64,000 nt of DNA from the NCBI RefSeq assembly GCF_024345475.1, contig NZ_JAGQBE010000004.1, forward strand, positions 23,548 to 87,547, given 5' to 3'. The translations under genes were made by a program, and so were the position numbers. Below the pieces are notes generated by a model. That model searched no databases. It was not told where the DNA came from and worked only from the letters and a program-made list of their open reading frames with translations. Of the stretch, positions 1-8,147 are shown one piece after another (the stretch's first letter is position 1; every line of letters starts with the position of its first letter). The DNA comes from Cyanobium sp. T1B-Tous. GTDB taxonomy: Bacteria > Cyanobacteriota > Cyanobacteriia > PCC-6307 > Cyanobiaceae.

Positions 1-872
1 GTCTGGGCGGGGTACAGCTCGTCGAAGAATTTGCCCAGGCCCACGGCCACGCTGCGGATGCCGTCCATGAAGCGGGGATCGTCGGTGAGTTTGGTCACAT
101 CACCCCCCACCGCATTCCATTTGGCGGTGAGCTGTTCCGCGTTGCTCACGGTGGTCTGCAGCTCCTGCAGCGTTTTGGGATTGTCCAGGGCGGCCAGCAG
201 CTGCTTCAGGTGGGCGCTGCTGCTGTTGAGGTTGGTGATCGTGGGCTGGGCCGACTTCACCGTGGATTCCAGCTCTTTGGCCAGCGCTTGGCCATCCTTC
301 ATGAAGGCGGAGGTGTCCTTGGCCGTGCGATCAAAGCTGCTCGCGGCCGTAGACACCTTGCTCAGCAGTTTCATCTGGTCCGTTTCCACCAGCATCTTGT
401 GCATCAGCGTCGTCACGCTGCTGAGGCTCGGCCCCTGAACGCCGGCGATGGTGGCCCCATTGCAGAGGGCCAGGGAGGGGTTGCAGGCCTTGGAGCGGGG
501 ATTCGGCGATCCCGCCGGTAGGGCTTTGCCCGCGCTGATCAGGGCGACTTCCGCTTCCCCGCCCAAGAGGGAGGCTTCGCCGATCTCAGCCATGGCGGGC
601 AGGGCCAGATTGAGGTCGGGATGGTTGATTTCCAGCTCGGCAATCACCGCCTCCGGGGTGACCCGCACCTTTCGCACGCTGCCCACCAGCACTCCCCGAT
701 ACACCACGGGAGAGCGCTCGGCCAGCCCTTCGGCTTCCTCGAAGCTGGCGTTCACCGTCCAGTTCTGACGGCCTAGGGAAATGCCGCGCAGCCAGAAGGA
801 CAGCCCCACTGCGCTGGCGATGGCGGCCAGCAGGGAGAAGCCGACGATCGCTTCACGGATACTGCGGCGCAT
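1..872 (-). CDS. mlaD: MlaD-family (MCE domain) lipid-transport protein, partial
   Basis: This is the membrane-anchored substrate-binding subunit of an Mla/TGD-type ABC lipid transporter. The frame opens with ATG at 872 and runs off the left edge, so about 290 codons are visible and the C-terminus is missing. Residues about 8-30 form one hydrophobic anchor (IREAIVGFSLLAAIASAVG). Residues about 40-115 look like the MCE beta-domain, with the family-typical VVYRGVLVGSV stretch. The rest is a Ser/Thr-rich helical region expected to form the lipid-channel helices. It starts 4 bases after the stop of the ATPase gene upstream, so the two are almost certainly co-transcribed. The permease (MlaE) is not in the visible sequence. 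In cyanobacteria and chloroplasts (TGD1/2/3) this system moves lipids between envelope membranes; the substrate here is inferred. Confidence 0.85.
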   Translation of the reverse strand, partial: MRRSIREAIVGFSLLAAIASAVGLSFWLRGISLGRQNWTVNASFEEAEGLAERSPVVYRGVLVGSVRKVRVTPEAVIAELEINHPDLNLALPAMAEIGEASLLGGEAEVALISAGKALPAGSPNPRSKACNPSLALCNGATIAGVQGPSLSSVTTLMHKMLVETDQMKLLSKVSTAASSFDRTAKDTSAFMKDGQALAKELESTVKSAQPTITNLNSSSAHLKQLLAALDNPKTLQELQTTVSNAEQLTAKWNAVGGDVTKLTDDPRFMDGIRSVAVGLGKFFDELYPAQ

Positions 873-876
873 CGAC

Positions 877-1635
877 TCAGAGCTCCGCCGGCTGCATCGG
901 TCCGCGCAGACTACCGCTCCTGAACTGCACCACGTAGGGATCGTCGCAGCTGCGGTACTCCTCCACGGTGCCGTTCCAGCGGAATTGGCCGTCGTAAAGC
1001 AGCACCACGCGCTGCGCTGAGCGTTCGATGGTGCTGTGCACGTGGCTCACCACCACGGAGGTGGCTCCCGCGACATCGGTGGTGCGCACGATCAGGTCTT
1101 CGATTCGGGTGCAGGCCACCGGGTCGAGTCCGGCGGTGGGTTCGTCAAACAGCAGCAGGGGCATCTGGTCCGTTGATTTGCCGGGATCGTCGATCAGGGC
1201 CCGGGCAAAGCTGACCCGCTTCTGCATGCCGCCGCTGAGTTCGCCGGGCAGCTGCTCTTCGATGCCCTGCAGTCCCACGGCATTGAGGGCGGCGCCCACC
1301 CGGTCGCGAATCTCCCGTTCGCTAAGGCGGCCGTAGCGGTAGAGAAGGAAACCAACGTTTTCGCGCACGGTGAGCGAGCCGAGCAGCGCTGGGTTCTGAA
1401 ACACCAGTCGCACATCAGGTGGGGTGCGTTGATCCAGCCGCAGATAGGTCTGGGGGAGCCCGTAGAGGCTCAGGGATCCGGAGCTGGGCAGCTGCAGCCC
1501 GGCCAGCAGCCGCAGGATGGTCGACTTGCCGGCTCCGGACGGTCCGACCACCACCAAGCGCTCCCCAGGGGCAATGCGCAGGTTGACGGCGTCCAGCACC
1601 CGGCGGCTGCCCCAGCGCACGCTGAGGTTGGCCAT
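877..1635 (-). CDS. mlaF: MlaF/TGD3-like ABC transporter ATPase
   Basis: ATPase subunit (252 aa) that energises the MlaD-type lipid transporter encoded just downstream. Visible motifs are Walker A GPSGAGKST (about residues 32-40), signature LSGGMQKRVSFARAL, Walker B LLLFDEPTAGLDP and an H-loop in VVSHVHST. Before Walker B there is a short insertion (DDPGKSTDQMP), which also occurs in TGD3-like proteins of the cyanobacterial/plastid lineage. ATG at 1635 is the only ATG, GTG or TTG in frame after an upstream TGA (1741-1743), so the short N-terminus is probably real. It is divergent from the YvcK-like gene. MlaD follows after 4 bases. Confidence 0.88.
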   Translation of the reverse strand: MANLSVRWGSRRVLDAVNLRIAPGERLVVVGPSGAGKSTILRLLAGLQLPSSGSLSLYGLPQTYLRLDQRTPPDVRLVFQNPALLGSLTVRENVGFLLYRYGRLSEREIRDRVGAALNAVGLQGIEEQLPGELSGGMQKRVSFARALIDDPGKSTDQMPLLLFDEPTAGLDPVACTRIEDLIVRTTDVAGATSVVVSHVHSTIERSAQRVVLLYDGQFRWNGTVEEYRSCDDPYVVQFRSGSLRGPMQPAEL

Positions 1636-1872
1636 CTCCGCCAGAGGCTTGGGTTGGGGTGGCGTCGGGGTGGCCAGAACGGGGCGCAGCGGACCGACTC
1701 CACTCTGGCCCTTTGCGCCCGGGTTGGGCCTCCGTAAAGTTCAGCCACTTGCGGCAGCGTCCTCCCCCGCCCTTTGCGCCCCCCCGCTCCGGCTTCCCGA
1801 TTGCGGCGATCCCGCCGACCGCTGCCGAAACCGGGCTGGCTGGGCCGCGGAGATCTGCGCCAAAAAGATCTG

Positions 1873-3192
1873 ATGAGCCGCTCCCGCCGGGCGGCCCGCT
1901 GGCTGCAACCCGGGCTGGTGGTGAAGCGCTGGGTGCTCACCTCAGGCCTGGGCTTGCTGGTGGCCCTGCTCGGCGCGGCGGTGTGGGCCGATCTGCAGCC
2001 GATCTACTGGATGATTTCCAGCATTCAGTGGCTGCTGGCCCAGGTCACCGGGGTGTTGCCCCGCAAAATCACCGGGCCCCTGGTGCTGCTGGTGGGCGCC
2101 GTGTTGATCTGGCTTGGCCAAAGCCGCAGTTTTGGCTCCATCCAGCAGGCCCTGGCTCCGGAAAAGGACACCTTGCTGGTGGACGCCCTGCTCGCCCAGA
2201 GACGCCTCAACCGGGGGCCAAGCATCGTGGCGATCGGCGGTGGCACCGGGCTCTCCACCTTGCTTAGCGGGCTGAAGCGCTACAGCAGCAACCTCACCGC
2301 GATTGTCACGGTCGCCGACGACGGCGGCAGCAGTGGCGTGCTGCGCCGGGAACTGGGGGTGCAGCCACCGGGGGACATTCGCAATTGCCTGGCCGCCCTG
2401 GCCCGGGAGGAACCCCTGCTCACCCGCTTGTTCCAGTACCGCTTCAAGGCGGGCAGTGGGTTGGAGGGTCACAGTTTCGGCAATCTGTTTCTCTCGGCCC
2501 TCACCGCCATCACCGGCAATCTCGAATCGGCCATCACCGCCAGCAGCCGGGTGCTGGCGGTGCAGGGGCAGGTGGTGCCCGCCACCAATGCGGATGTGCG
2601 GCTGTGGGCAGAGCTGGAGAACGGGGATCGGATTGAGGGGGAATCCAAGATCGGCCATGCGGCCAGCCCGATCGTGCGGCTGGGCTGCACGCCGGAGCGC
2701 CCGCCCGCCTTGCCCCGGGCCCTGGAGGCCATTGCCCATGCCGACCTCATCGTGCTCGGTCCGGGCAGTCTTTACACCTCCCTGCTGCCCAACTTGCTGG
2801 TGCCCGAGTTGGTGGAAGCCATCCGCCGCAGCAAGGCCCCCCGGCTGTACATCTGCAACCTGATGACCCAGCCCGGCGAAACCGATGGCCTGGATGTGGA
2901 AGGGCACCTGCGGGCCATTGAGGCCCAGCTGGCCAGTCTCGGTGTGGAGGAGCGTCTGTTCACCGCCGTGCTGGCCCAGGAGGATTTCGGCGATTCCCTC
3001 CTGGTGGACCATTACCGCCATCAGGGAGCTGAACCGGTGGCCTGTGATGTGCGCCAGTTGCGTCGTCAGGGCTATGACGTGACCCTGGCTCCCCTGCAGG
3101 GCGCCAGGCCTACAGCCACCCTCCGGCACGATCCGCGCAGCGTGGCTCTCGCCGTGATGCGTTTCTTCCGTAAGCACCAGCGAGGCGCCTAG
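1873..3192 (+). CDS. YvcK/CofD-like gluconeogenesis factor with N-terminal membrane anchor
   Basis: Member of the CofD/YvcK family (439 aa from the chosen start). In other bacteria YvcK binds UDP-sugars and affects cell shape and growth on gluconeogenic carbon. The family core begins near residue 115 with [18 protein letters not shown], followed by [46 protein letters not shown] and [15 protein letters not shown]. Two hydrophobic segments precede it (about residues 20-40 and 55-80), an arrangement I associate with cyanobacterial members. An open frame extends upstream to 1774, but those codons give an Arg/Pro-rich stretch unlike the family, so ATG 1873 ([10 protein letters not shown]) is preferred. 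Its stop overlaps the convergent ndhJ stop by 4 bases. Confidence 0.85.
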   Translation: MSRSRRAARWLQPGLVVKRWVLTSGLGLLVALLGAAVWADLQPIYWMISSIQWLLAQVTGVLPRKITGPLVLLVGAVLIWLGQSRSFGSIQQALAPEKDTLLVDALLAQRRLNRGPSIVAIGGGTGLSTLLSGLKRYSSNLTAIVTVADDGGSSGVLRRELGVQPPGDIRNCLAALAREEPLLTRLFQYRFKAGSGLEGHSFGNLFLSALTAITGNLESAITASSRVLAVQGQVVPATNADVRLWAELENGDRIEGESKIGHAASPIVRLGCTPERPPALPRALEAIAHADLIVLGPGSLYTSLLPNLLVPELVEAIRRSKAPRLYICNLMTQPGETDGLDVEGHLRAIEAQLASLGVEERLFTAVLAQEDFGDSLLVDHYRHQGAEPVACDVRQLRRQGYDVTLAPLQGARPTATLRHDPRSVALAVMRFFRKHQRGA

Positions 3193-3800
3193 TAGGCGTC
3201 CTGCATTTCGTAGAAGTCGGGCTGCACGTAGTCCTTGCGCAGCGGGTAGCCCTTCCAGTCCTCCGGCATCAGCAGCCGTTTGGGGTGGGGGTGGCCCTCA
3301 AAGCGGATGCCGTACATGTCGAAGGTTTCCCGCTCCTGCCAGTCCGCGCCACGGAACAGGCCATAGAGGGTGGGGATGGTGAGGTCGCCATCGCGCTCCA
3401 GGAACACCTTGAGGCGGACCTCTTCCGGGGCTGCTCCAGCAGGCGGAGCTCCCGCGGTGCTGCGATCAGCCAGGTCGGCCAGCTTCACCAGGTGGTAGAA
3501 GCTCACCAGCCGGCCTCCGGGGCCTTCGTCGTAGCCGCCCTGGCATTGCAGGTAGTCGAAGCCCTGGGTTTTCAGGGCGGTGGCGATCACGGGCAGGAAC
3601 AGCGGTTCGACGCCGATCATTTCCACACCGAGATGGTCGGTGCCCAGCGCAACCTGGTCGAATCCCTGGCTGGTCAGCCAGGCGCCCACGGCCCCCGCAG
3701 CGGGAGACGCTGGACTCTGCAGCGCCATCGCTTCTGGAGCCGCAGCAGGGGTGGCCTGGGGTGATGGCTCAGGCGAGGGGATGGGGGTCTCTTCGGGCAT
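3189..3800 (-). CDS. ndhJ: NAD(P)H-quinone oxidoreductase subunit J
   Basis: NdhJ (203 aa) is a peripheral-arm subunit of the thylakoid NDH-1 complex, related to the 30-kDa/NuoC subunit, serving cyclic electron flow, respiration and CO2 uptake. Family hallmarks are [11 protein letters not shown] in the middle, then [20 protein letters not shown] and the C-terminal [15 protein letters not shown]. The first ~35 residues are Pro/Ala-rich low complexity, so a later start (for example the internal Met near residue 25) cannot be excluded. It is the last gene of ndhC-ndhK-ndhJ, 11 bases after ndhK, and its stop overlaps the convergent YvcK-like gene. Confidence 0.95.
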   Translation of the reverse strand: MPEETPIPSPEPSPQATPAAAPEAMALQSPASPAAGAVGAWLTSQGFDQVALGTDHLGVEMIGVEPLFLPVIATALKTQGFDYLQCQGGYDEGPGGRLVSFYHLVKLADLADRSTAGAPPAGAAPEEVRLKVFLERDGDLTIPTLYGLFRGADWQERETFDMYGIRFEGHPHPKRLLMPEDWKGYPLRKDYVQPDFYEMQDAY

Positions 3801-3811
3801 GACGGGGGCGC

Positions 3812-4549
3812 TCAGGCGTTGGCTTTGGCAGGGATGGCGGCTGCCGGAGCAGGCATCGGCAGGGCGCTGGCCGCAGCCAGGGCTTGCTTCTGGGTTTCGG
3901 CGGCGAGGTATTGGCCGTTGACGATGGGCTCCACCGCCTTCATCTGGTGGGACACCGTGCAGTAGCGGTGCGTCTGCTGGAGGTTGCCGCGCTCGGCCAA
4001 GGCCTCGTTGCCCACCTTCTTGCGCAGCTTGATCACCGCATCGAAGATCGCCTCCGGCCGGGGCGGGCAGCCGGGCAGGTAGAGATCCACGGGAATCAGT
4101 TTGTCCACGCCACGCACCGCGGTGGTGGAGTCGGCGGAGAACATGCCTCCGGTGATCGTGCAGGCCCCCATGGCGATCACGTACTTCGGCTCCGGCATTT
4201 GCTCGTAGAGGCGCACCAGGGCCGGGGCCATCTTCATGGTCACGGTGCCGGCCACGATCAGCAGGTCGGCCTGGCGGGGGCTGGAACGGGGCACGAGCCC
4301 GAAACGGTCGAAGTCAAAGCGCGACCCGATCAGGGCCGCAAACTCGATGAAGCAGCAGGCGGTGCCGTAGAGCAGGGGCCAGAGGCTGCTGAGTCGGGCC
4401 CAGTTGTGGATGTCATCGAGGGTGGTCAGGATCACGTTCTCGGACAGGTCCGAGGTCACCGTGGGAGCCCCCACGGGATTGCAGCTGGCTGCCCGCAGAT
4501 CCTTGAGGGCGTTGATGGAGAGGCTGTCAGCGGGAATCGTGTTGGTCAT
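3812..4549 (-). CDS. ndhK: NAD(P)H-quinone oxidoreductase subunit K
   Basis: NdhK (245 aa) carries the N2-type [4Fe-4S] cluster next to the plastoquinone site of NDH-1. The ligand cysteines are visible: the tandem pair in [12 protein letters not shown] (C65, C66), one in [12 protein letters not shown] and one in [12 protein letters not shown]. The C-terminus carries an Ala/Pro-rich tail after the conserved core. It sits 3 bases after the ndhC stop and 11 before ndhJ, the usual cyanobacterial ndhC-K-J operon. Confidence 0.97.
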   Translation of the reverse strand: MTNTIPADSLSINALKDLRAASCNPVGAPTVTSDLSENVILTTLDDIHNWARLSSLWPLLYGTACCFIEFAALIGSRFDFDRFGLVPRSSPRQADLLIVAGTVTMKMAPALVRLYEQMPEPKYVIAMGACTITGGMFSADSTTAVRGVDKLIPVDLYLPGCPPRPEAIFDAVIKLRKKVGNEALAERGNLQQTHRYCTVSHQMKAVEPIVNGQYLAAETQKQALAAASALPMPAPAAAIPAKANA

Positions 4550-4552
4550 GGG

Positions 4553-4915
4553 TCAGCTCCACTCGAGGGCGCCCTTGCGCCAGGCGTAGGCCAGGGCCAC
4601 CACGAGGATGGCGATGAAGATCAGGGCCTCGATGAAGGCCAGCAGGCCCAGACGGTGGAAGGCCACGGCCCAGGGATAGAGGAAGACGGTCTCCACGTCA
4701 AAGATGACAAAGACCAGCGCAAACATGTAATAGCGAATATTGAACTGGATCCAGGCACCACCAATCGGCTCCATGCCCGATTCATAGGTAAGTTCCCGTT
4801 CACCCACCCGGCTCTTCGGGGAGAGCAGCTTGTTGGCCACCAACGCCAGCACGGGTACGGCCGCTGAGATCAGCAGGAAGCCAAGAAAGGCGTCGTAGCC
4901 GGAGAGCACGAACAT
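4553..4915 (-). CDS. ndhC: NAD(P)H-quinone oxidoreductase subunit 3
   Basis: NdhC (120 aa) is the NuoA-type membrane subunit of NDH-1. Three transmembrane segments are visible: residues ~8-28 ([19 protein letters not shown]), ~62-85 and ~90-112. Between the first two lies the conserved loop [19 protein letters not shown], and the second helix has the [15 protein letters not shown] signature. The open frame continues upstream to 5083, but the family start [13 protein letters not shown] is at 4915. It is the first gene of ndhCKJ and divergent from the rubredoxin gene, with a 91-base intergenic gap. Confidence 0.97.
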   Translation of the reverse strand: MFVLSGYDAFLGFLLISAAVPVLALVANKLLSPKSRVGERELTYESGMEPIGGAWIQFNIRYYMFALVFVIFDVETVFLYPWAVAFHRLGLLAFIEALIFIAILVVALAYAWRKGALEWS

Positions 4916-5006
4916 TCGGGCTGGCCAAACTTGGCCCGCAGTCTGGCATCCGCGCCCGGGGCCTGGGGCCCGTCGATACAGTGGGTCCACCACCTCAGGC
5001 CCTGGG

Positions 5007-5423
5007 ATGAGCTCCACCGAAACGCCCGAGCCCCTTCCTGAGGCCACTTCGGCCCCTGAGCCCAATCCGGCTCCTGCGCCCACCCCAGCCGCCGAGCCCG
5101 CGGTGGACCCGGCGACCCATCGCTTTGAGTGCCGCAGCTGTGGCTTCGTCTACGACCCGGCCGAGGGGGTTCGCAAGCTGGCCATTGAGCCCGGCACCCC
5201 CTTCGTGGAGCTGGATCCCATCGGCTTCCGTTGCCCGGTCTGCCGCAGCCGGGTGGGCGCCTTCAAGGACATCGGCCCCCGCAACAAGCCCAGTGGCTTC
5301 GAGGAGAATCTCAATTTCGGCCTCGGGGTCAACCGCCTCACGCCTGGCCAGAAGAACGTGCTGATCTTCGGGGGCTTCGCCCTGGCCTTCGCCTTCTTCC
5401 TCTCCCTTTATTCCCTGCGCTGA
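5007..5423 (+). CDS. rubA: Membrane-anchored rubredoxin (photosystem assembly)
   Basis: RubA-type rubredoxin (138 aa). The iron site is formed by two CxxC knuckles, [10 protein letters not shown] and [11 protein letters not shown], at about residues 42-82. A single transmembrane helix ([19 protein letters not shown]) ends the protein. The first ~35 residues are a Pro/Glu/Ala-rich linker. This thylakoid-bound rubredoxin family is needed for photosystem assembly in cyanobacteria, algae and plants. It lies directly before ycf48, with stop and start overlapping by one base (TGATG at 5421-5425), then psbEFLJ, so the neighbourhood supports a role in photosystem II assembly. Confidence 0.95.
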   Translation: MSSTETPEPLPEATSAPEPNPAPAPTPAAEPAVDPATHRFECRSCGFVYDPAEGVRKLAIEPGTPFVELDPIGFRCPVCRSRVGAFKDIGPRNKPSGFEENLNFGLGVNRLTPGQKNVLIFGGFALAFAFFLSLYSLR

Positions 5424-6445
5424 TGACTGGCTCGTTTCTGTCCCGTCCCTTTCAGCCTCTGCTGCGTCCCCTGATCAGCCTGCTTCTGGTGATCGGACTG
5501 GGCTTCGGGCTCTCCGGCTGTGTCACCACGGGGCTGCCGGCGGCCGCCACCAGTCCCTGGCAGCCCGTAGCCCTGGCCACCAAGGCCAATCCCCTCGATG
5601 TGGCCTTCACCAATGACCGTCATGGCTTTCTGGTGGGCAGCAACCGGTTGATCCTGGAAACCGACGACGGCGGGGCCAGTTGGGCCGAGCGGGCCCTCGA
5701 CCTACCGGAGGAGGAAAACTTCCGTCTGATCAGCATCGATTTCCGTGGCGATGAGGGCTGGATCGCTGGCCAGCCCGGCCTGCTGCTGCACACGACCGAC
5801 GCCGGCCAGAACTGGAGCCGCCTGTTTCTCGACACCAAGCTGCCCGGGGAGCCTTACCTGATCACGGCTCTGGGTCCCAACCAGGCGGAACTGGCCACCA
5901 ACGTGGGAGCCATCTACAACACCCGTGACGGGGGCACCAACTGGCAGGCGGAGGTGGATGACGCCGCTGGAGCGGTGCGGGAGCTGCGCCGCTTCGATGA
6001 CGGTCGCTATGTGAGCGTCAGCAGCTTGGGCAACTTCTTTTCCACCTGGGATCCCGGTCAGGGCACCTGGCAGCCCCACCAGCGCATGAGCAGCCAGCGG
6101 CTGCAGTCGATGGGCTTCCAGCCCGATGGAACCCTCTGGATGTTGGCCCGCGGCGCCCAGATCCGCTTCAACCCCGATGCCGCCAACGTGGAGGAGTGGG
6201 GCAAAGCCGTGGTGCCGATCACCAATGGCTATGGCTACCTCGACATGGCCTGGGCCCCCGATGGCTCGATCTGGACGGGTGGCGGCAGCGGCACCCTGCT
6301 GGTGTCCAGCGACGGCGGCAAGAGCTGGCAGAAGGATCCGGTAGGGGCTGCCCAGCCCTCCAACTTCACCCGCATCAGCTTCAGCCCCGATGGCAAGGGC
6401 TTTGTGCTGGGGGAGCGGGGCTCGCTGCTGCGCTGGGTGGGTTGA
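5423..6445 (+). CDS. ycf48: Photosystem II assembly lipoprotein Ycf48 (HCF136)
   Basis: Ycf48 (340 aa) is a lumenal seven-bladed beta-propeller that stabilises newly made D1 and helps form the PSII reaction centre. The N-terminus is a lipoprotein signal: hydrophobic stretch LISLLLVIGLGFG then lipobox LSGC. Propeller repeats with DGG-W motifs recur (TDDGGASW, TTDAGQNW, TRDGGTNW, SSDGGKSW). An open frame extends to 5231 inside the rubredoxin gene. ATG 5423, overlapping the rubredoxin stop by one base, gives the signal peptide directly and is chosen. It is followed 125 bases later by psbE. Confidence 0.95.
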   Translation: MTGSFLSRPFQPLLRPLISLLLVIGLGFGLSGCVTTGLPAAATSPWQPVALATKANPLDVAFTNDRHGFLVGSNRLILETDDGGASWAERALDLPEEENFRLISIDFRGDEGWIAGQPGLLLHTTDAGQNWSRLFLDTKLPGEPYLITALGPNQAELATNVGAIYNTRDGGTNWQAEVDDAAGAVRELRRFDDGRYVSVSSLGNFFSTWDPGQGTWQPHQRMSSQRLQSMGFQPDGTLWMLARGAQIRFNPDAANVEEWGKAVVPITNGYGYLDMAWAPDGSIWTGGGSGTLLVSSDGGKSWQKDPVGAAQPSNFTRISFSPDGKGFVLGERGSLLRWVG

Positions 6446-6570
6446 GCTGGTGTGGCTTGGCTGCTCTCCCGACGATGGCCGCAGCCGCCAACTTCTGTAA
6501 CCAAGCCGCCGTTCCGCTCCCATGCGCCGGCGGCGCACCCCTAGGATCTCCGAGCTGAACGCTTGTCGCT

Positions 6571-6819
6571 ATGGCTGCCGGCTCAACTGGAGAACGCCCG
6601 TTCTTCGAGATCATCACGAGCATTCGTTACTGGGTCATCCATGCGGTGACCCTGCCTGCCATCTTCCTGGCTGGCTTCCTGTTCGTGTCCACGGGCCTGG
6701 CCTACGACGCCTTTGGCACGCCTCGCCCTGACGCCTATTTCCAGGCTCAGGAAAGCAAGGCTCCTGTCGTGAGCCAGCGCTACGAGGGCAAGAGCCAGCT
6801 TGACCAGCGCCTGCAATAA
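6571..6819 (+). CDS. psbE: Cytochrome b559 alpha subunit
   Basis: PsbE (82 aa) binds the b559 haem together with PsbF and is essential for PSII assembly. The haem-ligand histidine is in [17 protein letters not shown], at the start of the single transmembrane helix. The lumenal tail TPRPDAYFQ is typical. It is the first gene of the psbE-psbF-psbL-psbJ operon; psbF follows after 3 bases. Confidence 0.98.
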   Translation: MAAGSTGERPFFEIITSIRYWVIHAVTLPAIFLAGFLFVSTGLAYDAFGTPRPDAYFQAQESKAPVVSQRYEGKSQLDQRLQ

Positions 6820-6822
6820 GCC

Positions 6823-6960
6823 ATGACCCAGTCTCCCGTTTCGACCACGCCCCGCAACTACCCGATCTTCACGGTCCGCTGGTTGTCGGTGCATGCCCTT
6901 GGCATCCCCACGGTGTTTTTTCTGGGGGCCCTGGCCGCCATGCAATTCGTTCGCCGTTGA
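6823..6960 (+). CDS. psbF: Cytochrome b559 beta subunit
   Basis: PsbF (45 aa). The translation contains the haem-ligand histidine in [20 protein letters not shown] followed by the C-terminal AAMQFVRR, which is diagnostic. It contributes the second histidine of the b559 haem. It lies between psbE (3 bases) and psbL (21 bases). Confidence 0.98.
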   Translation: MTQSPVSTTPRNYPIFTVRWLSVHALGIPTVFFLGALAAMQFVRR

Positions 6961-6981
6961 GCCGGTTTCTCACCACCAGCC

Positions 6982-7101
6982 ATGCAACGCTCCCCCAACC
7001 CCAACAACCTGCCGGTTGAGCTCAACCGCACCAGCCTCTTTCTGGGGCTGCTGTTCGTCTTCACGATCGGCATCCTCTTTTCGAGCTATTTCTTCAACTG
7101 A
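6982..7101 (+). CDS. psbL: Photosystem II protein L
   Basis: PsbL (39 aa), a single-helix PSII core subunit at the dimer interface near QA. The sequence ends [20 protein letters not shown] plus FN, the nearly invariant C-terminus, after the polar N-terminus NLPVELNRT. Third gene of psbEFLJ. Confidence 0.98.
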   Translation: MQRSPNPNNLPVELNRTSLFLGLLFVFTIGILFSSYFFN

Positions 7102-7132
7102 TCCCTGATTCACGTCACCAGGAGAGCCCCCG

Positions 7133-7333
7133 ATGAGCGGCAAGAAGTCCAACCTGCCTGACGGCCGGATTCCCGATCGTCTGCCCGATGGCCGTCCGGC
7201 CGTCGCCTGGCGTTCCCGCTGGACCGAAGGGGTGCTTCCCCTTTGGCTCGTGGCCACCGCCGGTGGCATGGCCGTCATTTTTGTGGTGGGTCTGTTCTTC
7301 TACGGCTCCTATGTGGGTGTGGGTTCCGCCTGA
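7133..7333 (+). CDS. psbJ: Photosystem II protein J
   Basis: PsbJ (66 aa), a one-helix PSII subunit affecting plastoquinone exchange and assembly. The core [20 protein letters not shown] then [19 protein letters not shown] and [12 protein letters not shown] is clear. The N-terminus is some 25 residues longer than in most plastid PsbJ. A Shine-Dalgarno-like AGGAG lies about 10 bases upstream. Last gene of psbEFLJ, followed by a hairpin terminator. Confidence 0.97.
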   Translation: MSGKKSNLPDGRIPDRLPDGRPAVAWRSRWTEGVLPLWLVATAGGMAVIFVVGLFFYGSYVGVGSA

Positions 7334-7354
7334 GGCGCCAGGGGTGCCGTTCTG

Positions 7355-7399
7355 AAAGCCCCTTCAGGCTTGCCTTCGGGCGGTCTGCGGGGGTTTTCT
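7355..7399 (+). terminator. Rho-independent-type terminator of psbEFLJ
   Basis: Long imperfect hairpin. The outer arms AAAGCCCC (7355-7362) and GGGGTTTT (7390-7397) pair with one G-U. Inner arms 7365-7369/7383-7387 and 7372-7374/7379-7381 close on a TTCG tetraloop. The descending arm runs into TTTTCT. It lies 22 bases after the psbJ stop. Confidence 0.65.
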
Positions 7400-7484
7400 G
7401 GTGATCGGCACGACCCATCGGCCCCTTGTTGATCCACGGTCGAGCAGGCTGGGGGATGGGGCTTGCCGAAGCAGGTGACTTGGT

Positions 7485-8147
7485 TTGGCGAAGAAACGAA
7501 CGCTGTTCAACAACCGCCTCCTGGCCACCTTGGCCGGGGTGCTTCTCAACGCCTATGGCGAGCTGTTTCGCCGCACCTCCCGGATCCGCTTTCAGGCCCA
7601 CCCCGGGGTGGAGCAGTTGGTGAAGGAGCAGGGCTCAGCCGTGATCTTCGCCCTTTGGCACCGCCATGCCTTTTTCGTGCCGCTGTTGCGGGGCTTCCAG
7701 CGCCAGCCCATCACCGTGCTGCTCAGCGCCCATCGGGATGCCCAGATCGTGGCGGTGGCGGTGCGGCTTCGGGGTCTGAAGGTCGTGGCTGGCTCCTCAA
7801 CCCGCGGTGGGCTGAAGGCCTATTTGCAGCTCCGCAGGGTTCTGGACCAGCGCCAGTCGGTGTGCATCACGCCCGATGGTCCGAAGGGGCCGGCCGAGCA
7901 GGTCAAGGCTGGGGTGATCCACCTGGCCCAGCTCTCCGGTTGCGCGATCGTTCCGGTGGCGGTTGCCTGTTCCCGTGTCCACCGTCTGCGCTCCTGGGAT
8001 CGATCGGTATTGCCCTTGCCCTTCTCGCGTGTGGTGATCGCCCTCGGTGAGCCGTTGCGTTCGGAGGGCCCCCTCGAAAAGGGGCAGGACCACCTGGCTG
8101 CGGGTCTTCGTCAGGCGGCCGCTTGGGCCGGTGAGTCGTCGCCGTGA
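7485..8147 (+). CDS. DUF374 lysophospholipid/lipid A-type acyltransferase
   Basis: DUF374-family acyltransferase (220 aa). Family motifs are FALWHRHAFFVPLLRG (putative catalytic His near residue 59), LSAHRDAQIVA, GSSTRGGLKA and ITPDGPKGPAEQVKAGV. DUF374 includes LpxJ, a lipid A late acyltransferase of epsilon-proteobacteria. Here the gene overlaps the Kdo-type transferase by 4 bases (GTGA at 8144-8147) and heads a lipid A gene set, so a secondary acyl transfer on lipid A is a reasonable inference, not proven. Only TTG 7485 is available as start (TGA in frame at 7476). A phospholipid acyltransferase role is the main alternative. Confidence 0.85.
   Translation: MAKKRTLFNNRLLATLAGVLLNAYGELFRRTSRIRFQAHPGVEQLVKEQGSAVIFALWHRHAFFVPLLRGFQRQPITVLLSAHRDAQIVAVAVRLRGLKVVAGSSTRGGLKAYLQLRRVLDQRQSVCITPDGPKGPAEQVKAGVIHLAQLSGCAIVPVAVACSRVHRLRSWDRSVLPLPFSRVVIALGEPLRSEGPLEKGQDHLAAGLRQAAAWAGESSP

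Noticed and set aside
6446..6570. A promoter for psbEFLJ with -10 TAGGAT
   Set aside because: A TAGGAT exists before psbE but no credible -35 at normal spacing, and read-through from ycf48 is equally possible.
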